Shown: in pieces, positions 27,747 through 36,433 of the stretch
Layout of the letters: each line of letters opens with the position of its first letter
Numbering within the stretch: position 1 is the stretch's first letter
Assembly (NCBI GenBank): GCA_003550725.1
Contig: PUKZ01000090.1
Span: forward strand, 1 to 48,962
From: Bacteroidales bacterium
Lineage (GTDB): Bacteria > Bacteroidota > Bacteroidia > Bacteroidales > UBA7960
Length of the DNA: 48,962 nucleotides
Direction of reading: 5' to 3'
Program-made: the position numbers and the translations under genes
Notes under the pieces: generated by a model
Seen by the model: the letters and a program-made list of their open reading frames with translations, nothing else
Told to the model about the DNA's origin: nothing
Database searches by the model: none

Positions 27747-27802
27747 TCTATAAACTAAAAATCAGGCATAGCAAAAAATTTTAAATGCCGTTTATTTATA
27801 AT

Positions 27803-27840
27803 AAAAAAGCCGGAAATTTATAAATTTACCCGGCTTTTTT
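27803..27840. terminator. Bidirectional terminator between the trehalose cluster and hsp20 genes
   Basis: AAAAAAGCCGG (27803-27813) pairs with CCGGCTTTTTT (27830-27840), an 11-bp perfect stem. The loop is itself nearly palindromic (AAATTTATAAATTTA). A T-run follows on the plus strand, and an A-run on the left gives a T-run for the minus strand. It sits between convergent genes ending at 27746 and 27880. Confidence 0.8.
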
Positions 27841-27879
27841 ATTTCTTTTTTCAATTACCGGCTCTTATTAAATTCCCGG

Positions 27880-28308
27880 TTACTCAACATCAATAGAAAT
27901 TTTTTTCTTCTGAACAGAAACATCTTTTTCCTGCAATTGTATTGTTAAAAGACCATTTTTCATTTTAGCATCAATTTTATCTATATCAACTTCCTCAGGT
28001 ATACTAATATTTCTGGAAATGCAAAATTTACTCTCATTAACTTTTGAATCACCAGAGCGACCCTGTTCACCTTTGTAATAGACTTTTATCTGCAGTAATT
28101 TATTGTCGGCATTAATAGTAATATCATCTTTTGAAAAACCGGGAATTGCCATTTCAATTTTATACCCTTTGCTTGTCTCCATAATGTTTATTGCAGGAAA
28201 GTTGCTACCTGTTTCATAAAATGATGGTAATTCGTTTGATTTATTTTGAATATTTTTTCCTGTAATACCATCACGTATTTTAGACAACTTATCAATTATT
28301 TCAGCCAT
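27880..28308 (-). CDS. Small heat-shock protein, Hsp20 / alpha-crystallin family
   Basis: 142 aa. The alpha-crystallin domain spans about residues 40-135: PAINIMETSKGYKIEMAIPGFSKDDITI, then ISIPEEVDIDKIDAKMKNGLLTIQL, which includes the conserved MKNGLLTI (usually A-x-x-x-n-G-v-L). A short basic tail follows. These ATP-independent chaperones hold unfolding proteins in oligomers. It is the distal of two tandem hsp20 paralogues, but a terminator lies between them, so it may be expressed separately. No SD sequence precedes its ATG, unlike its paralogue. Confidence 0.9.
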   Translation of the reverse strand: MAEIIDKLSKIRDGITGKNIQNKSNELPSFYETGSNFPAINIMETSKGYKIEMAIPGFSKDDITINADNKLLQIKVYYKGEQGRSGDSKVNESKFCISRNISIPEEVDIDKIDAKMKNGLLTIQLQEKDVSVQKKKISIDVE

Positions 28309-28348
28309 AATTAAAAGTTTTTAGATTTATAATTAGTCATTTTTAAAA

Positions 28349-28384
28349 TTGGGGTGTATCAGTAAATTTCCTAATACACCCCAA
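28349..28384 (-). terminator. Terminator after the proximal hsp20 gene
   Basis: TTGGGGTGTAT (28349-28359) and ATACACCCCAA (28374-28384) form an 11-bp perfect stem with a 14-nt loop. On the minus strand it is followed by TTTTAAAAAT. It lies 54 bp downstream of the hsp20 stop at 28439. Confidence 0.7.
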
Positions 28385-28438
28385 GGTTTAATCACCCCCG
28401 TTGCATGTTTATATGTTATGATAAAACAGCAAAATTAT

Positions 28439-28870
28439 TTATGAAATATTAATTTGTTTTGGGGGTTTTTGTTTTGCTTCATCCTTTTTAGGAATGTGTA
28501 CATACAAAATGCCTTCTTTGTGTGTGGCCTTGATTTTTTCTTCATCAGCACTCTCAGGCAAGGTGAAAGAACGGCTAAATTTGGAATAACTAAATTCTCG
28601 GCGTACAAAATTCTCCTCATTTTGTTCATCCTTTTCTTCTTTCTCTGAAGAAATTGTCAATACATCATTGTCAAGATCGATTTTAAAATCTTTCTTTTCA
28701 AGACCCGGAGCAGCAACTTCTATGCGATACTCATCATTATTCTCTACCAAATTTACACTAGGGATATTTACTCCGCTTCTTTCACTCAAGAAATTATCCA
28801 TCAGATCACGACCGAAAAATTCATCCACAAAACTCGGCATATTCAATCTATTTCTTAATGCTGGTAACAT
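28439..28870 (-). CDS. Small heat-shock protein, Hsp20 family, with a strong Shine-Dalgarno site
   Basis: 143 aa. The short N-terminal arm starts MLPALRNRLNMPSFVDEFFG. The alpha-crystallin domain follows (PSVNLVENNDEYRIEVAAPGLEKKDFKIDL ... ESADEEKIKATHKEGILYVHIPKK, with the HKEGILYV version of the A-x-x-x-G-v-L motif). An I-x-I-like tail ends the protein (INIS). The start is fixed at the ATG at 28870 because a perfect AGGAGG (28884-28879) lies 8 nt before it; the GTG three codons upstream overlaps that site. It heads a short stress unit next to the trehalose genes. Confidence 0.92.
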   Translation of the reverse strand: MLPALRNRLNMPSFVDEFFGRDLMDNFLSERSGVNIPSVNLVENNDEYRIEVAAPGLEKKDFKIDLDNDVLTISSEKEEKDEQNEENFVRREFSYSKFSRSFTLPESADEEKIKATHKEGILYVHIPKKDEAKQKPPKQINIS

Positions 28871-28878
28871 ATCTAACA

Positions 28879-28884
28879 CCTCCT
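28879..28884 (-). promoter_or_regulatory. Perfect Shine-Dalgarno sequence (AGGAGG) of hsp20
   Basis: The minus strand reads TAGGAGGTG followed by TTAGAT and ATG. Bacteroidota mRNAs rarely use SD pairing, and the other starts examined here lack anything comparable apart from the AGGA-type site at 21365. Confidence 0.8.
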
Positions 28885-28934
28885 ATTGTTTTTAGATTCA
28901 ACATCAATTTTTTTAACTTTTACTTACTAAAAAA

Positions 28935-28967
28935 CAAAGTTTATGCCATCACTAATCATATGCCAAA
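28935..28967 (-). promoter_or_regulatory. Candidate hsp20 promoter
   Basis: On the minus strand TTTG (28967-28964), 20 bp of spacer, then TAAACTTTG (28943-28935). The spacing is ideal, but the -7 box has one extra base (TAnnnTTTG). The same region also reads TGGCAT-N5-TTGTT with GG-N10-GT spacing, reminiscent of a sigma-54 site but lacking the -12 C. The predicted leader is about 55-60 nt. Confidence 0.42.
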
Positions 28968-29056
28968 ATGATACAAACACAACCCTGCAACTGCCAAAAA
29001 GTCATTTTAGGTAATACAAAAACTGACAATATGGCGGTTAAATTAATGATATTGAA

Positions 29057-30178
29057 TTAAAAATAAACTTTCTTAAGTATTTTAGTAAATTTTTCAAGTT
29101 CCCATACTTCATTATATTTACTAAGGGAAACTCTTATAGAGGGGTTCTCAGGTTTGACTCCGACTGATTTTAACACATGAGAAGCTTTATTACTTCCCGA
29201 ACTGCATGCATTTCCCCCGGAAACAGCAATACCTTCAATGTCGAGGTTTGCCAGGAGCATTTCTGATTTATCACTTTTAGGTAAACGTAAATTTATAATT
29301 GTATAAAGGCTTTTATTTTTTACATCACCGTTAAACTCAATTTCGGGCAACTCTTTACTTAATATATCAATTAATTTAAATTTTAAGCCGGATATATAGC
29401 TATGATTCTTTTTTATTTCTTTCATTGCAATTTCTAAAGCCAGGGCCATACCTGCTATACCATAGACATTTTCGGTGCCACCCCTTAGATTTTTTTCCTG
29501 AGAACCGCCTGTAATAAATGATTTCATTTTATTGGTTGATTTAGCATAGATGAACCCCACACCTTTGGGGCCATGAAATTTGTGTGCAGAAGCTGTAGCA
29601 AAATCAAACCCAAAACTCTCAGCTTCAATTCTGAATTTACCTATTGTTTGTACTGTATCTGAAAAAAAAACAGCACCATGTTTTTGGCAAATATCTTTAA
29701 CCTGGTTTAAAGGTATTAAATTGCCTATTTCATTATTTGCATGCATAAGACTAACAACTGCAGGAGGAGAATCTTTAAGCAGAGCCTCAAGATGACTTGT
29801 ATCAATATGGCCTTTTGAATTATGATTTACATAACTGATTTTAATCCCGAAATGCTTAGCTAAATTATCAAGAGTATTTAATACAGAAGGATGCTCCAAA
29901 TAACTTGTTACAAAATGCTTGAATTTAAGATCAAGAAAGCAACTCCACAAAATATGGTTATTTGCTTCAGTACCGCCTGAAGTAAAAATAATTTCTGAAG
30001 GTGAAACATTTATTAATCTTGCAATTTTTTTTCTTGAATTTTCAATAAGTACTCTTGATCTGCGACCTAACTCATGAATTGATGATGGATTTCCATAATT
30101 TTCACCTATAAGCCGGTTTATTAATTTAACAACTTCAGGCTCAACTGGTGCTGACGCGGCATTGTCAAAATAGATCAT
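29057..30178 (-). CDS. Cysteine desulfurase (NifS/IscS family, class V aminotransferase fold)
   Basis: 373 aa from the ATG at 30178, which gives the family N-terminus IYFDNAASAPVEPEV; a TTG at 30199 is rejected. The PLP lysine is K200 in SAHKFHGPKG, the cofactor-binding segment is FTSGGTEANN, and the catalytic cysteine C325 is in the loop SGGNACSSGS. It takes sulfur from cysteine for Fe-S clusters or thiolated tRNA. No scaffold (iscU/sufU) or iscR lies next to it, so which pathway it serves is open. It ends 187 bp before the hsp20 gene and is probably monocistronic. Confidence 0.93.
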   Translation of the reverse strand: MIYFDNAASAPVEPEVVKLINRLIGENYGNPSSIHELGRRSRVLIENSRKKIARLINVSPSEIIFTSGGTEANNHILWSCFLDLKFKHFVTSYLEHPSVLNTLDNLAKHFGIKISYVNHNSKGHIDTSHLEALLKDSPPAVVSLMHANNEIGNLIPLNQVKDICQKHGAVFFSDTVQTIGKFRIEAESFGFDFATASAHKFHGPKGVGFIYAKSTNKMKSFITGGSQEKNLRGGTENVYGIAGMALALEIAMKEIKKNHSYISGLKFKLIDILSKELPEIEFNGDVKNKSLYTIINLRLPKSDKSEMLLANLDIEGIAVSGGNACSSGSNKASHVLKSVGVKPENPSIRVSLSKYNEVWELEKFTKILKKVYF

Positions 30179-30330
30179 ATTATAAATGTTTTTTAACAAA
30201 AATAATTCATTTGTACAATTTTAATCCATTTATAATTATTGAAACATTTAAGCCTTGCAAAAATTTGAAAATTATTTATTTAATTTGTAGTATTGTTGGT
30301 ATTTTGTAGAACAAAATCATAATTATTTTT

Positions 30331-30359
30331 TTTGTTTCAAAAACAAAACATTATTTTTG
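30331..30359 (+). promoter_or_regulatory. Candidate promoter for GT2 - pyrC - DUF4296 genes
   Basis: TTTG (30331-30334), a 17-bp spacer and TATTTTTG (30352-30359) fit the Bacteroidota pattern, with a slightly short spacer. The predicted start near 30366 gives a leader of about 74 nt. A minus-strand TATTTTTG at 30204-30197 lies just upstream of the divergent cysteine desulfurase gene. Confidence 0.42.
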
Positions 30360-30439
30360 ATAAATTGCTAATTTGACTGATTTTTTCGCTTCCAACAACA
30401 GATGTTGTAAATTGATAAAAAAATATAATATAATTCATT

Positions 30440-31198
30440 GTGTCAGATAGTTTAGTTATAATTCCTACGTATAATGAAAAAGAGAACATTGAAAAAATTA
30501 TCCGAAAGATTTTCTCTTTGCCGAAAAATTTTCATGTTCTTGTGATAGATGATAATTCTCCTGACGGCACTGCCAAGGTAGTCTCAGATATTCAAGATGA
30601 GTATAATGGAAAATTATTTCTTAATGTACGCGAAGGCAAATTAGGCCTGGGTACTGCCTATATTAGCGGATTTAAGTGGGCAATTCAACAAGAGTACCAG
30701 TATATTTTTGAAATGGATGCCGATTTTTCTCACAATCCTGAAGATTTGACAAGGCTGTATCGTGTCTGCGCTGATGAAGGATATGATTTGGCAGTTGGTT
30801 CAAGATACATTAATGGTGTAAATGTGATCAACTGGCCAATGAGCAGGGTATTAATGTCGTATTACGCTTCCGCTTACGTAAGATTAGTTACGGGAATGAA
30901 AATACGTGATACCACAGCAGGCTTTAAATGTTATAAAAGAGAAGTTCTGGAAGCTATTGATCTGGATAAGATAAAATTTACCGGATACGCTTTCCAAATT
31001 GAAATGAAATTTACAGCCTGGAAGATGAAATATAAAATAAAAGAAGTTTCAATAATTTTTACAGACAGAACACAAGGCAATTCTAAAATGACAAAAGGCA
31101 TTTTTAGAGAAGCTGTTTTGGGTGTAATATCTTTAAGGCTAAAAAGTATTTTTAAAAAATACAAGCAAAAAAATAAGGTTTCAGAGACTGATTCTTGA
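30440..31198 (+). CDS. Polyprenol monophosphomannose synthase-like glycosyltransferase (GT2)
   Basis: 252 aa, the length of single-domain DPM1-like enzymes. The GT-A motifs are all present: IPTYNEKENIE, VIDDNSPDGT, the DxD-type EMDADFSHNP, and the DPM-specific GSRYINGVNVINWPMSR followed by DTTAGFKCYKREVL. It moves a sugar (usually mannose) from a nucleotide donor to polyprenyl phosphate at the cytoplasmic face. The GTG at 30440 is used because it begins the conserved SDSLVIIPTYN. It is followed after 34 bp by pyrC, a gene order often seen in Bacteroidota. Confidence 0.9.
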   Translation: MSDSLVIIPTYNEKENIEKIIRKIFSLPKNFHVLVIDDNSPDGTAKVVSDIQDEYNGKLFLNVREGKLGLGTAYISGFKWAIQQEYQYIFEMDADFSHNPEDLTRLYRVCADEGYDLAVGSRYINGVNVINWPMSRVLMSYYASAYVRLVTGMKIRDTTAGFKCYKREVLEAIDLDKIKFTGYAFQIEMKFTAWKMKYKIKEVSIIFTDRTQGNSKMTKGIFREAVLGVISLRLKSIFKKYKQKNKVSETDS

Positions 31199-31232
31199 AA
31201 AAAATTACTTTTTCTAACAACAAATTATCTAA

Positions 31233-32582
31233 ATGGCTTCTGCTCTATATTTAAGAAATGGAAACATTGTTAATGAAGGAATCGTTTTTAAAGGTGGTTT
31301 AGTGATTGAAAATGAGAAAATCACCGATGTAATAGATTATACTTCCAATCAATCAGAACCCTTTGATATAAAAACAATTAACCTGGCAGGTATGCACGTT
31401 TTTCCGGGTATTATAGATTCCCATGTACATTTTCGCGAACCCGGAATGACTCACAAAGGTAATATCTATAGCGAGTCTAAAGCTGCAGTAGCAGGAGGCG
31501 TTACATCAATTATGGATATGCCTAATACAAAACCTCAGACAACTTCTATAGATAGAATTGAAGAAAAAATTAGAATTGCCGAAAAAAAATCATTAGTTAA
31601 TTATGCATTTTACCTTGGAGCTACTAATGAGAATTTGAAAGAGTTATTGGCTGCCGACCCAACATACATTTGTGGAATTAAAGTTTTTTTGGGAGCTTCA
31701 ACCGGCAATATGTTGCTAAATAACAGTAAGAGTCTTCAAAATATTTTTGCTAAAGTCAAAAAACTTATCACTATACACTGTGAAGATGAAGAAATAATTA
31801 AAAAAAATCTTTCGATTGCCATAGAAAAATATGGAGATAACATTCCTATGCATTTTCATCCTATTATCAGAAGCAGTGAAGCTTGTTACAAAAGCTCATT
31901 TAAAGCATTGAGCCTTGCACTTAAATACCAAACCAGGCTACATTTGCTTCATGTTAGTACAAAAAAGGAAACCGAGCTTTTTCAAAACATCCCATTAGAT
32001 ACCGGCAAACAAATAACTGGTGAAGCCTGTGTTCATCACCTCTGGTTTAGTGATAATGACTATAATGAAAAACAATCATTAATAAAATGGAATCCTGCGA
32101 TAAAAAAACCATCAGACAGCGAAGCACTTTTAAAAGGGGTTAACACAAACAAAATTGATATAATTTCTACAGACCATGCACCACATTCTTTTGAAGAAAA
32201 AAAACAACCATATCTTTCTTGTCCGTCAGGAGCTCCAATGATACAACACTCGCTGCCTGCCATGCTTGACCTTTATCATAAAAAATTAATCAGCCTGGAA
32301 ACTATAACCGAAAAAATGTGCCATAATCCGGCTAAAGTTTTCAATATAAAAGAACGTGGTTTTATTAGAAAAGGGTATTATGCTGACTTGGCCATAGTTG
32401 ACCTTAACTCACAATGCAAAGTCAACAAAAACAATGTATTATATAAATGCAAATGGTCGCCTTTAACAGGTCATACTTTCAACTCAAAAGTAATTCATAC
32501 TTTCGTTAACGGACAACATGTTTATAACAATACCGTTATAAATGAATCGAAAAAAGGAAAACTGATCTATTTTTCAAAGTAA
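31233..32582 (+). CDS. pyrC: Dihydroorotase
   Basis: 449 aa, a class I-type dihydroorotase. Zinc ligands are seen in DSHVHFREPG (H-x-H), KVFLGASTGN, TIHCEDEEII and LHVST, and the catalytic Asp is in STDHAPHSFEEK. It closes carbamoyl-aspartate to dihydroorotate in pyrimidine synthesis. The C-terminal NPAKVFNIKERGFIRKGYYADLAIVDL strand is typical of cyclic amidohydrolases. Confidence 0.95.
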   Translation: MASALYLRNGNIVNEGIVFKGGLVIENEKITDVIDYTSNQSEPFDIKTINLAGMHVFPGIIDSHVHFREPGMTHKGNIYSESKAAVAGGVTSIMDMPNTKPQTTSIDRIEEKIRIAEKKSLVNYAFYLGATNENLKELLAADPTYICGIKVFLGASTGNMLLNNSKSLQNIFAKVKKLITIHCEDEEIIKKNLSIAIEKYGDNIPMHFHPIIRSSEACYKSSFKALSLALKYQTRLHLLHVSTKKETELFQNIPLDTGKQITGEACVHHLWFSDNDYNEKQSLIKWNPAIKKPSDSEALLKGVNTNKIDIISTDHAPHSFEEKKQPYLSCPSGAPMIQHSLPAMLDLYHKKLISLETITEKMCHNPAKVFNIKERGFIRKGYYADLAIVDLNSQCKVNKNNVLYKCKWSPLTGHTFNSKVIHTFVNGQHVYNNTVINESKKGKLIYFSK

Positions 32583-32643
32583 GATAACTTGCTGTTTATT
32601 AAATATATTAACCACACTAATTAAACAATAATAGAATCAATTA

Positions 32644-33027
32644 ATGTTAAAATTATCAAAAATATCGTTACTACTTTTTTTACCGGGTTTTTTATTGATG
32701 CCGTCCTGTGAATTATTGACAGGTAAAACTAAATGTGAAAGGATCATCGAGAAAGATAAAATGGTTAATATAATGGTAGATAAGTATCTTTTAGAATCAT
32801 ATATTAAAGTGCATTCCAGAAAAAATCCCTCAGTAGAGGATTCTGTTCATTATTATTACAGGAACTTATTTAATAAGCATAATATTAGTAAAAAAACTTT
32901 TGATAAAGCGTTTGAATGTTATTCTATGGACAAAGAACTAGCAATCAATTTACAGGAAGAAGTAATGAATAAAATCAGCATTATTGAAAGCAAAAAACAT
33001 AAATATGACACAATCCCCAAAAATTGA
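32644..33027 (+). CDS. DUF4296 lipoprotein
   Basis: 127 aa with a lipoprotein signal ending P-S-C (Cys22). The body (DKMVNIMVDKYLLESYIKVH ... VHYYYRNLFNKHNISKKTFDKAFECYSMDKELAINLQEEVMNKI) matches the small helical DUF4296 family, which is commonly encoded just after dihydroorotase in Bacteroidota. The function is unknown. It is 61 bp after pyrC on the same strand. Confidence 0.85.
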   Translation: MLKLSKISLLLFLPGFLLMPSCELLTGKTKCERIIEKDKMVNIMVDKYLLESYIKVHSRKNPSVEDSVHYYYRNLFNKHNISKKTFDKAFECYSMDKELAINLQEEVMNKISIIESKKHKYDTIPKN

Positions 33028-33141
33028 TTTAGAAAAGAATTCAACCGGCTGTCCTCCTGCTGCAATTATCAACTTGCCTGAATGTATCTTACACTTTGTT
33101 GTTTATTAATCAATTCTTGGTTAACAATTAAGCAAAATAAT

Positions 33142-35148
33142 TTAAAACAAATTATCAATAAACTTTTCATCAACAATGTTAGGCATTGTCACTTTAAGTA
33201 GAGGTTCGTGTTTCATAGCTCTGTTTATGGCAAACATTGCTTCTTGATTTCTTGCCCAGCTTCTTCTGGCAATACCATTATTTACATCCCAAAAAAGCAT
33301 AGATTCGATTCGTCTGTCGGCTTCATCCGAACCGTCTAACAACATTCCAAAGCCACCGTTAATAGCTTCTCCCCATCCAACACCCCCTCCGTTATGGATT
33401 GAAACCCATGTTGCCCCTCTGAAACTATCGCCAATAACGTTATGTATGGCCATATCAGCGGTAAATTTTGAGCCATCATAGATGTTTGATGTTTCCCTGT
33501 ATGGCGAATCCGTGCCCGAAACATCGTGATGATCTCTGCCCAAAACAATTGGTGCAGTTATCGATCCTTCACGTATAGCTTTGTTAAATGCCTTTGCAAT
33601 TTTTATTCTTCCTTCGGAGTCAGCATAAAGTATCCTTGCCTGGGAACCCACAACCAGGTTATTTTCATCGGCTTGTTTTATCCACCGTAAATTGTCAGAA
33701 AGCTGCATTTTTATTTCTTTTGGCGCTGTATTTATCATTTCTTCCAAAACATTTGCAGCAATACGGTCGGTAATTTTCAAATCTTCGGGTTTTGAAGATG
33801 TACATACCCACCTGAAAGGCCCGAAGCCATAATCAAAACACAAAGGCCCCATTATATCCTGCACATACGAAGGATACTTATAATTGCCGTCTTCTTTAAA
33901 TATCTCTGCCCCTGCCCTGCCAGCTTCAAGTAAAAAGGCATTGCCATAGTCCCAAAAATACATCCCGCGTTGCGACATTGTATTAATAGCTTTTACATGA
34001 CGCTTTAAAGATTGCATGACATACATTTTAAATTTTTCAGGATTTTTAGCCATCATCTCATTAGCTTCGTCAAAAGATAAACCGGCAGGATAATATCCTC
34101 CTGAAAAAGGATTATGTAGTGAGGTTTGATCCGAACCCAATTCAATATCAATATTCTTTTCTACCAGCTTTTCCCATAAATTGACTATATTTCCATGATA
34201 AGCAAGTGATACAGCTTGTTTTTTTTCACGAGCCTGATTAATACGGCTTATAAGCTTTTCCAAATCATCATACACCTCATCAACCCATCCCTGGGAGAAC
34301 CTGGTATTAATTGCTTTCGGGTTAATTTCAGCAACTACACAAATAGCCCCTGCTATCACTCCGGCTTTTGGTTGTGCTCCAGACATTCCGCCCAAACCAC
34401 TTGTCACAAAAACTTTACCTGCAAGTCCGTCTTGATTGGTTTGTAAGCGGCGGCCTGCGTTTAATACAGTTATAGTTGTACCATGAACAATCCCTTGCGG
34501 ACCTATATACATAAATGAGCCTGCAGTCATTTGCCCGTATTGGGTTACTCCCAAAGCATTGTATCTTTCCCAATCATCAGGTTTGGAATAATTTGGCACC
34601 ATCATCCCATTGGTTATAACCACCCTGGGAGCTTCTTTGTGTGATGGAAACAACCCTAAAGGATGGCCGCTAGATAGAACTAAGGTTTGATTATCAGTCA
34701 TTGTGGCAAGATACTGCATGGTAAGCAAATACTGCGCCCAGTTTTGAAAAACAGCTCCATTTCCCCCGTAAGTGATCAACTCATGAGGATGCTGAGCAAC
34801 AGCATTGTCTAAATTATTGCAGAGCATTAACATAATTGATGCAGCCTGTTTTGATTTATGAGGAAAGTCGTTGATAGAACAGGCAGTTATTTTATAACGC
34901 GGACGAAACCTATACATATATATGCGCCCATAAGTTTGCAGTTCATCGTAAAATTCAGAAGCAAGCAAACTGTGATGTTTACGCTGAAAATAACGTAATG
35001 CATTTTTAACTGCCAGTTTCTTCTCCTCCTCACTTAAAATATCTTTCCTTATAGGTGCATGGTTTATATTTGGATCATAAGGTTGGGGATCAGGTAATTC
35101 ATCAGGAATTCCTTGCAATATAGATTCTTTAAATTCATTTAAGTTCAT
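33142..35148 (-). CDS. hutU: Urocanate hydratase
   Basis: 668 aa, the longer form usual in Bacteroidota (proteobacterial HutU is about 555 aa). NAD+-binding and active-site motifs include YGGNGAVFQNWAQYL, GGMSGAQPKAG and the catalytic Cys in FGPFRWVCTSSKPEDL. It converts urocanate to imidazolone propionate in histidine breakdown. The other hut genes (hutH, hutI, ftcD) are not adjacent, so the pathway is split or only this step is local. It is flanked by unrelated genes. Confidence 0.95.
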   Translation of the reverse strand: MNLNEFKESILQGIPDELPDPQPYDPNINHAPIRKDILSEEEKKLAVKNALRYFQRKHHSLLASEFYDELQTYGRIYMYRFRPRYKITACSINDFPHKSKQAASIMLMLCNNLDNAVAQHPHELITYGGNGAVFQNWAQYLLTMQYLATMTDNQTLVLSSGHPLGLFPSHKEAPRVVITNGMMVPNYSKPDDWERYNALGVTQYGQMTAGSFMYIGPQGIVHGTTITVLNAGRRLQTNQDGLAGKVFVTSGLGGMSGAQPKAGVIAGAICVVAEINPKAINTRFSQGWVDEVYDDLEKLISRINQAREKKQAVSLAYHGNIVNLWEKLVEKNIDIELGSDQTSLHNPFSGGYYPAGLSFDEANEMMAKNPEKFKMYVMQSLKRHVKAINTMSQRGMYFWDYGNAFLLEAGRAGAEIFKEDGNYKYPSYVQDIMGPLCFDYGFGPFRWVCTSSKPEDLKITDRIAANVLEEMINTAPKEIKMQLSDNLRWIKQADENNLVVGSQARILYADSEGRIKIAKAFNKAIREGSITAPIVLGRDHHDVSGTDSPYRETSNIYDGSKFTADMAIHNVIGDSFRGATWVSIHNGGGVGWGEAINGGFGMLLDGSDEADRRIESMLFWDVNNGIARRSWARNQEAMFAINRAMKHEPLLKVTMPNIVDEKFIDNLF

Positions 35149-35295
35149 ATATGTAAAATTTGTTTATTCTTTGAATCTTTTAAAATGTTAGTTTATTTAG
35201 TAAGTTCTGTAATATGATGATCATCCATTTTTTATTATCAAATTTTATTGAGTAATTATATCATTATATCTATTTTACTTAAGGCATGCTCCAAA

Positions 35296-35730
35296 CTATG
35301 GGCAATCATCAATTTTCTCCACCTCAAACAAGGTAAAATCCCAGTCAAATTTTTCCGATTCAATTTCTTCCCGGGTTAAATCTTCTGATTGAAATCTAAA
35401 CCCAGCCAAACCACCACGCTTTCCTTGCCCCGGATTAAAACATTTTTCCATATCTTCACTTTCGTAAACTATAATACCGGATTTATAAAAACCAACGGCA
35501 AGTTCAACATTTACATGATATTCATTTGTGTTGACCAAACGAAGGTTAAGCATAGTCCGGCTTTCTTTATCAAAAAGATTTGAACGCCTCCAGCGATGCA
35601 TCACCACAACACCATCAACAGTATCTGTTTCTGTGTACCTGATTTGTGAATAAGCTTCATTAACAAATAATAGCAAAAAAATCATTATTAGTAAAAAAGA
35701 TATTTTTTTTATGGAAACAATATTTTTCAT
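35296..35730 (-). CDS. Small secreted protein of unknown function
   Basis: 144 aa that I do not recognise. A signal peptide (hydrophobic residues about 10-27, cleavage near AYSQ) points to export without a lipobox. The mature part of about 115 residues looks like a single beta-rich domain: VVVMHRWRRSNLF, MLNLRLVNTNEYHVNVELAVGFYKSGIIVY, and a C-terminal DFTLFEVEKIDDCP with two cysteines in the mature chain that could form a disulfide. It lies 147 bp after hutU and 98 bp after the sigma-factor gene stop, on the same strand. Confidence 0.75.
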   Translation of the reverse strand: MKNIVSIKKISFLLIMIFLLLFVNEAYSQIRYTETDTVDGVVVMHRWRRSNLFDKESRTMLNLRLVNTNEYHVNVELAVGFYKSGIIVYESEDMEKCFNPGQGKRGGLAGFRFQSEDLTREEIESEKFDWDFTLFEVEKIDDCP

Positions 35731-35827
35731 GGTTGTATAGATTTGTATCTTAATTAATTAACTATATTGAATGTTATTTGAGGGTCAGTGTTTAAGATTA
35801 TTTTATAAATTAAGAGAGATAAATAAA

Positions 35828-36433
35828 TCACATTCTTTCTGATGAATTTTTTAAAATATTATAAAGTAAATACCTTGCACGGAATAATTGAGCCTTAACT
35901 GTTCCAAGAGGCAACTCCAACTCAGCGCATATTTCTTCGTAAGATAGTTCATGGAAATATCTTAATTCAATAAGCTGGCGATACCGTGGTTTTAATTTTT
36001 CTACTACTTCGCGCATCAACTCAACCTTTTGATCCTTTATAAATTTTTCTTCAGGATTAATTTGTTGGTCAGTAATTTCCCTGTTTGAATCTTGGTCGTC
36101 GATGTCTTCATTATGTTCACGGGCAAGAACATTTTTTTTCTTTCTTCTGATATGATCAATGCAATTATTAGATGCTATTTTAAATAACCATGTACTGAAA
36201 GCATAATCCGGCGTATATTGATCAATTTTTTTGAAAGCTTTGCCAAAAGCCTCAATAGTTAAATCTTCTGCATCAATACTACTTCCGGTCATTTTGAGCA
36301 ACATAAAATAAATGGTATCTTTATAGTAATCCATTAACTGTGCAAAAGCTTTTTGACAACCTTGTTCAACAGCTTGCTTTACCAGTCTATAATCGCGTTG
36401 TGCCTTTTCTGTGAGTTTCGGATTTACTTCCAT
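35828..36433 (-). CDS. ECF-type RNA polymerase sigma factor
   Basis: 201 aa. Region 2 (about 35-100) includes DYYKDTIYFMLLKMTGSSIDAEDLTIEAFGKAF and FSTWLFKIASNNCIDHIRR; region 4 (about 140-195) includes LKPRYRQLIELRYFHELSYEEICAELELPLGTVKAQLFRAR. It would redirect RNA polymerase to stress- or envelope-related promoters. No anti-sigma factor gene is adjacent on either side. The start overlaps the end of the upstream GT2 gene by 10 bp, so the two are translationally coupled. Confidence 0.92.
   Translation of the reverse strand: MEVNPKLTEKAQRDYRLVKQAVEQGCQKAFAQLMDYYKDTIYFMLLKMTGSSIDAEDLTIEAFGKAFKKIDQYTPDYAFSTWLFKIASNNCIDHIRRKKKNVLAREHNEDIDDQDSNREITDQQINPEEKFIKDQKVELMREVVEKLKPRYRQLIELRYFHELSYEEICAELELPLGTVKAQLFRARYLLYNILKNSSERM

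Noticed and set aside
28933-28948. Sigma-54 promoter before hsp20
   Set aside because: GG-N10-GT has the right spacing but lacks the -12 GC, and the same bases read better as a Bacteroidota TTTG/TA...TTTG promoter.
28880-29056. CIRCE heat-shock operator before hsp20
   Set aside because: Neither TTAGCACTC nor its complement with 9-bp spacing is present.
30179-30199. TTG start for the cysteine desulfurase
   Set aside because: The ATG at 30178 begins the family's IYFDNAA motif.
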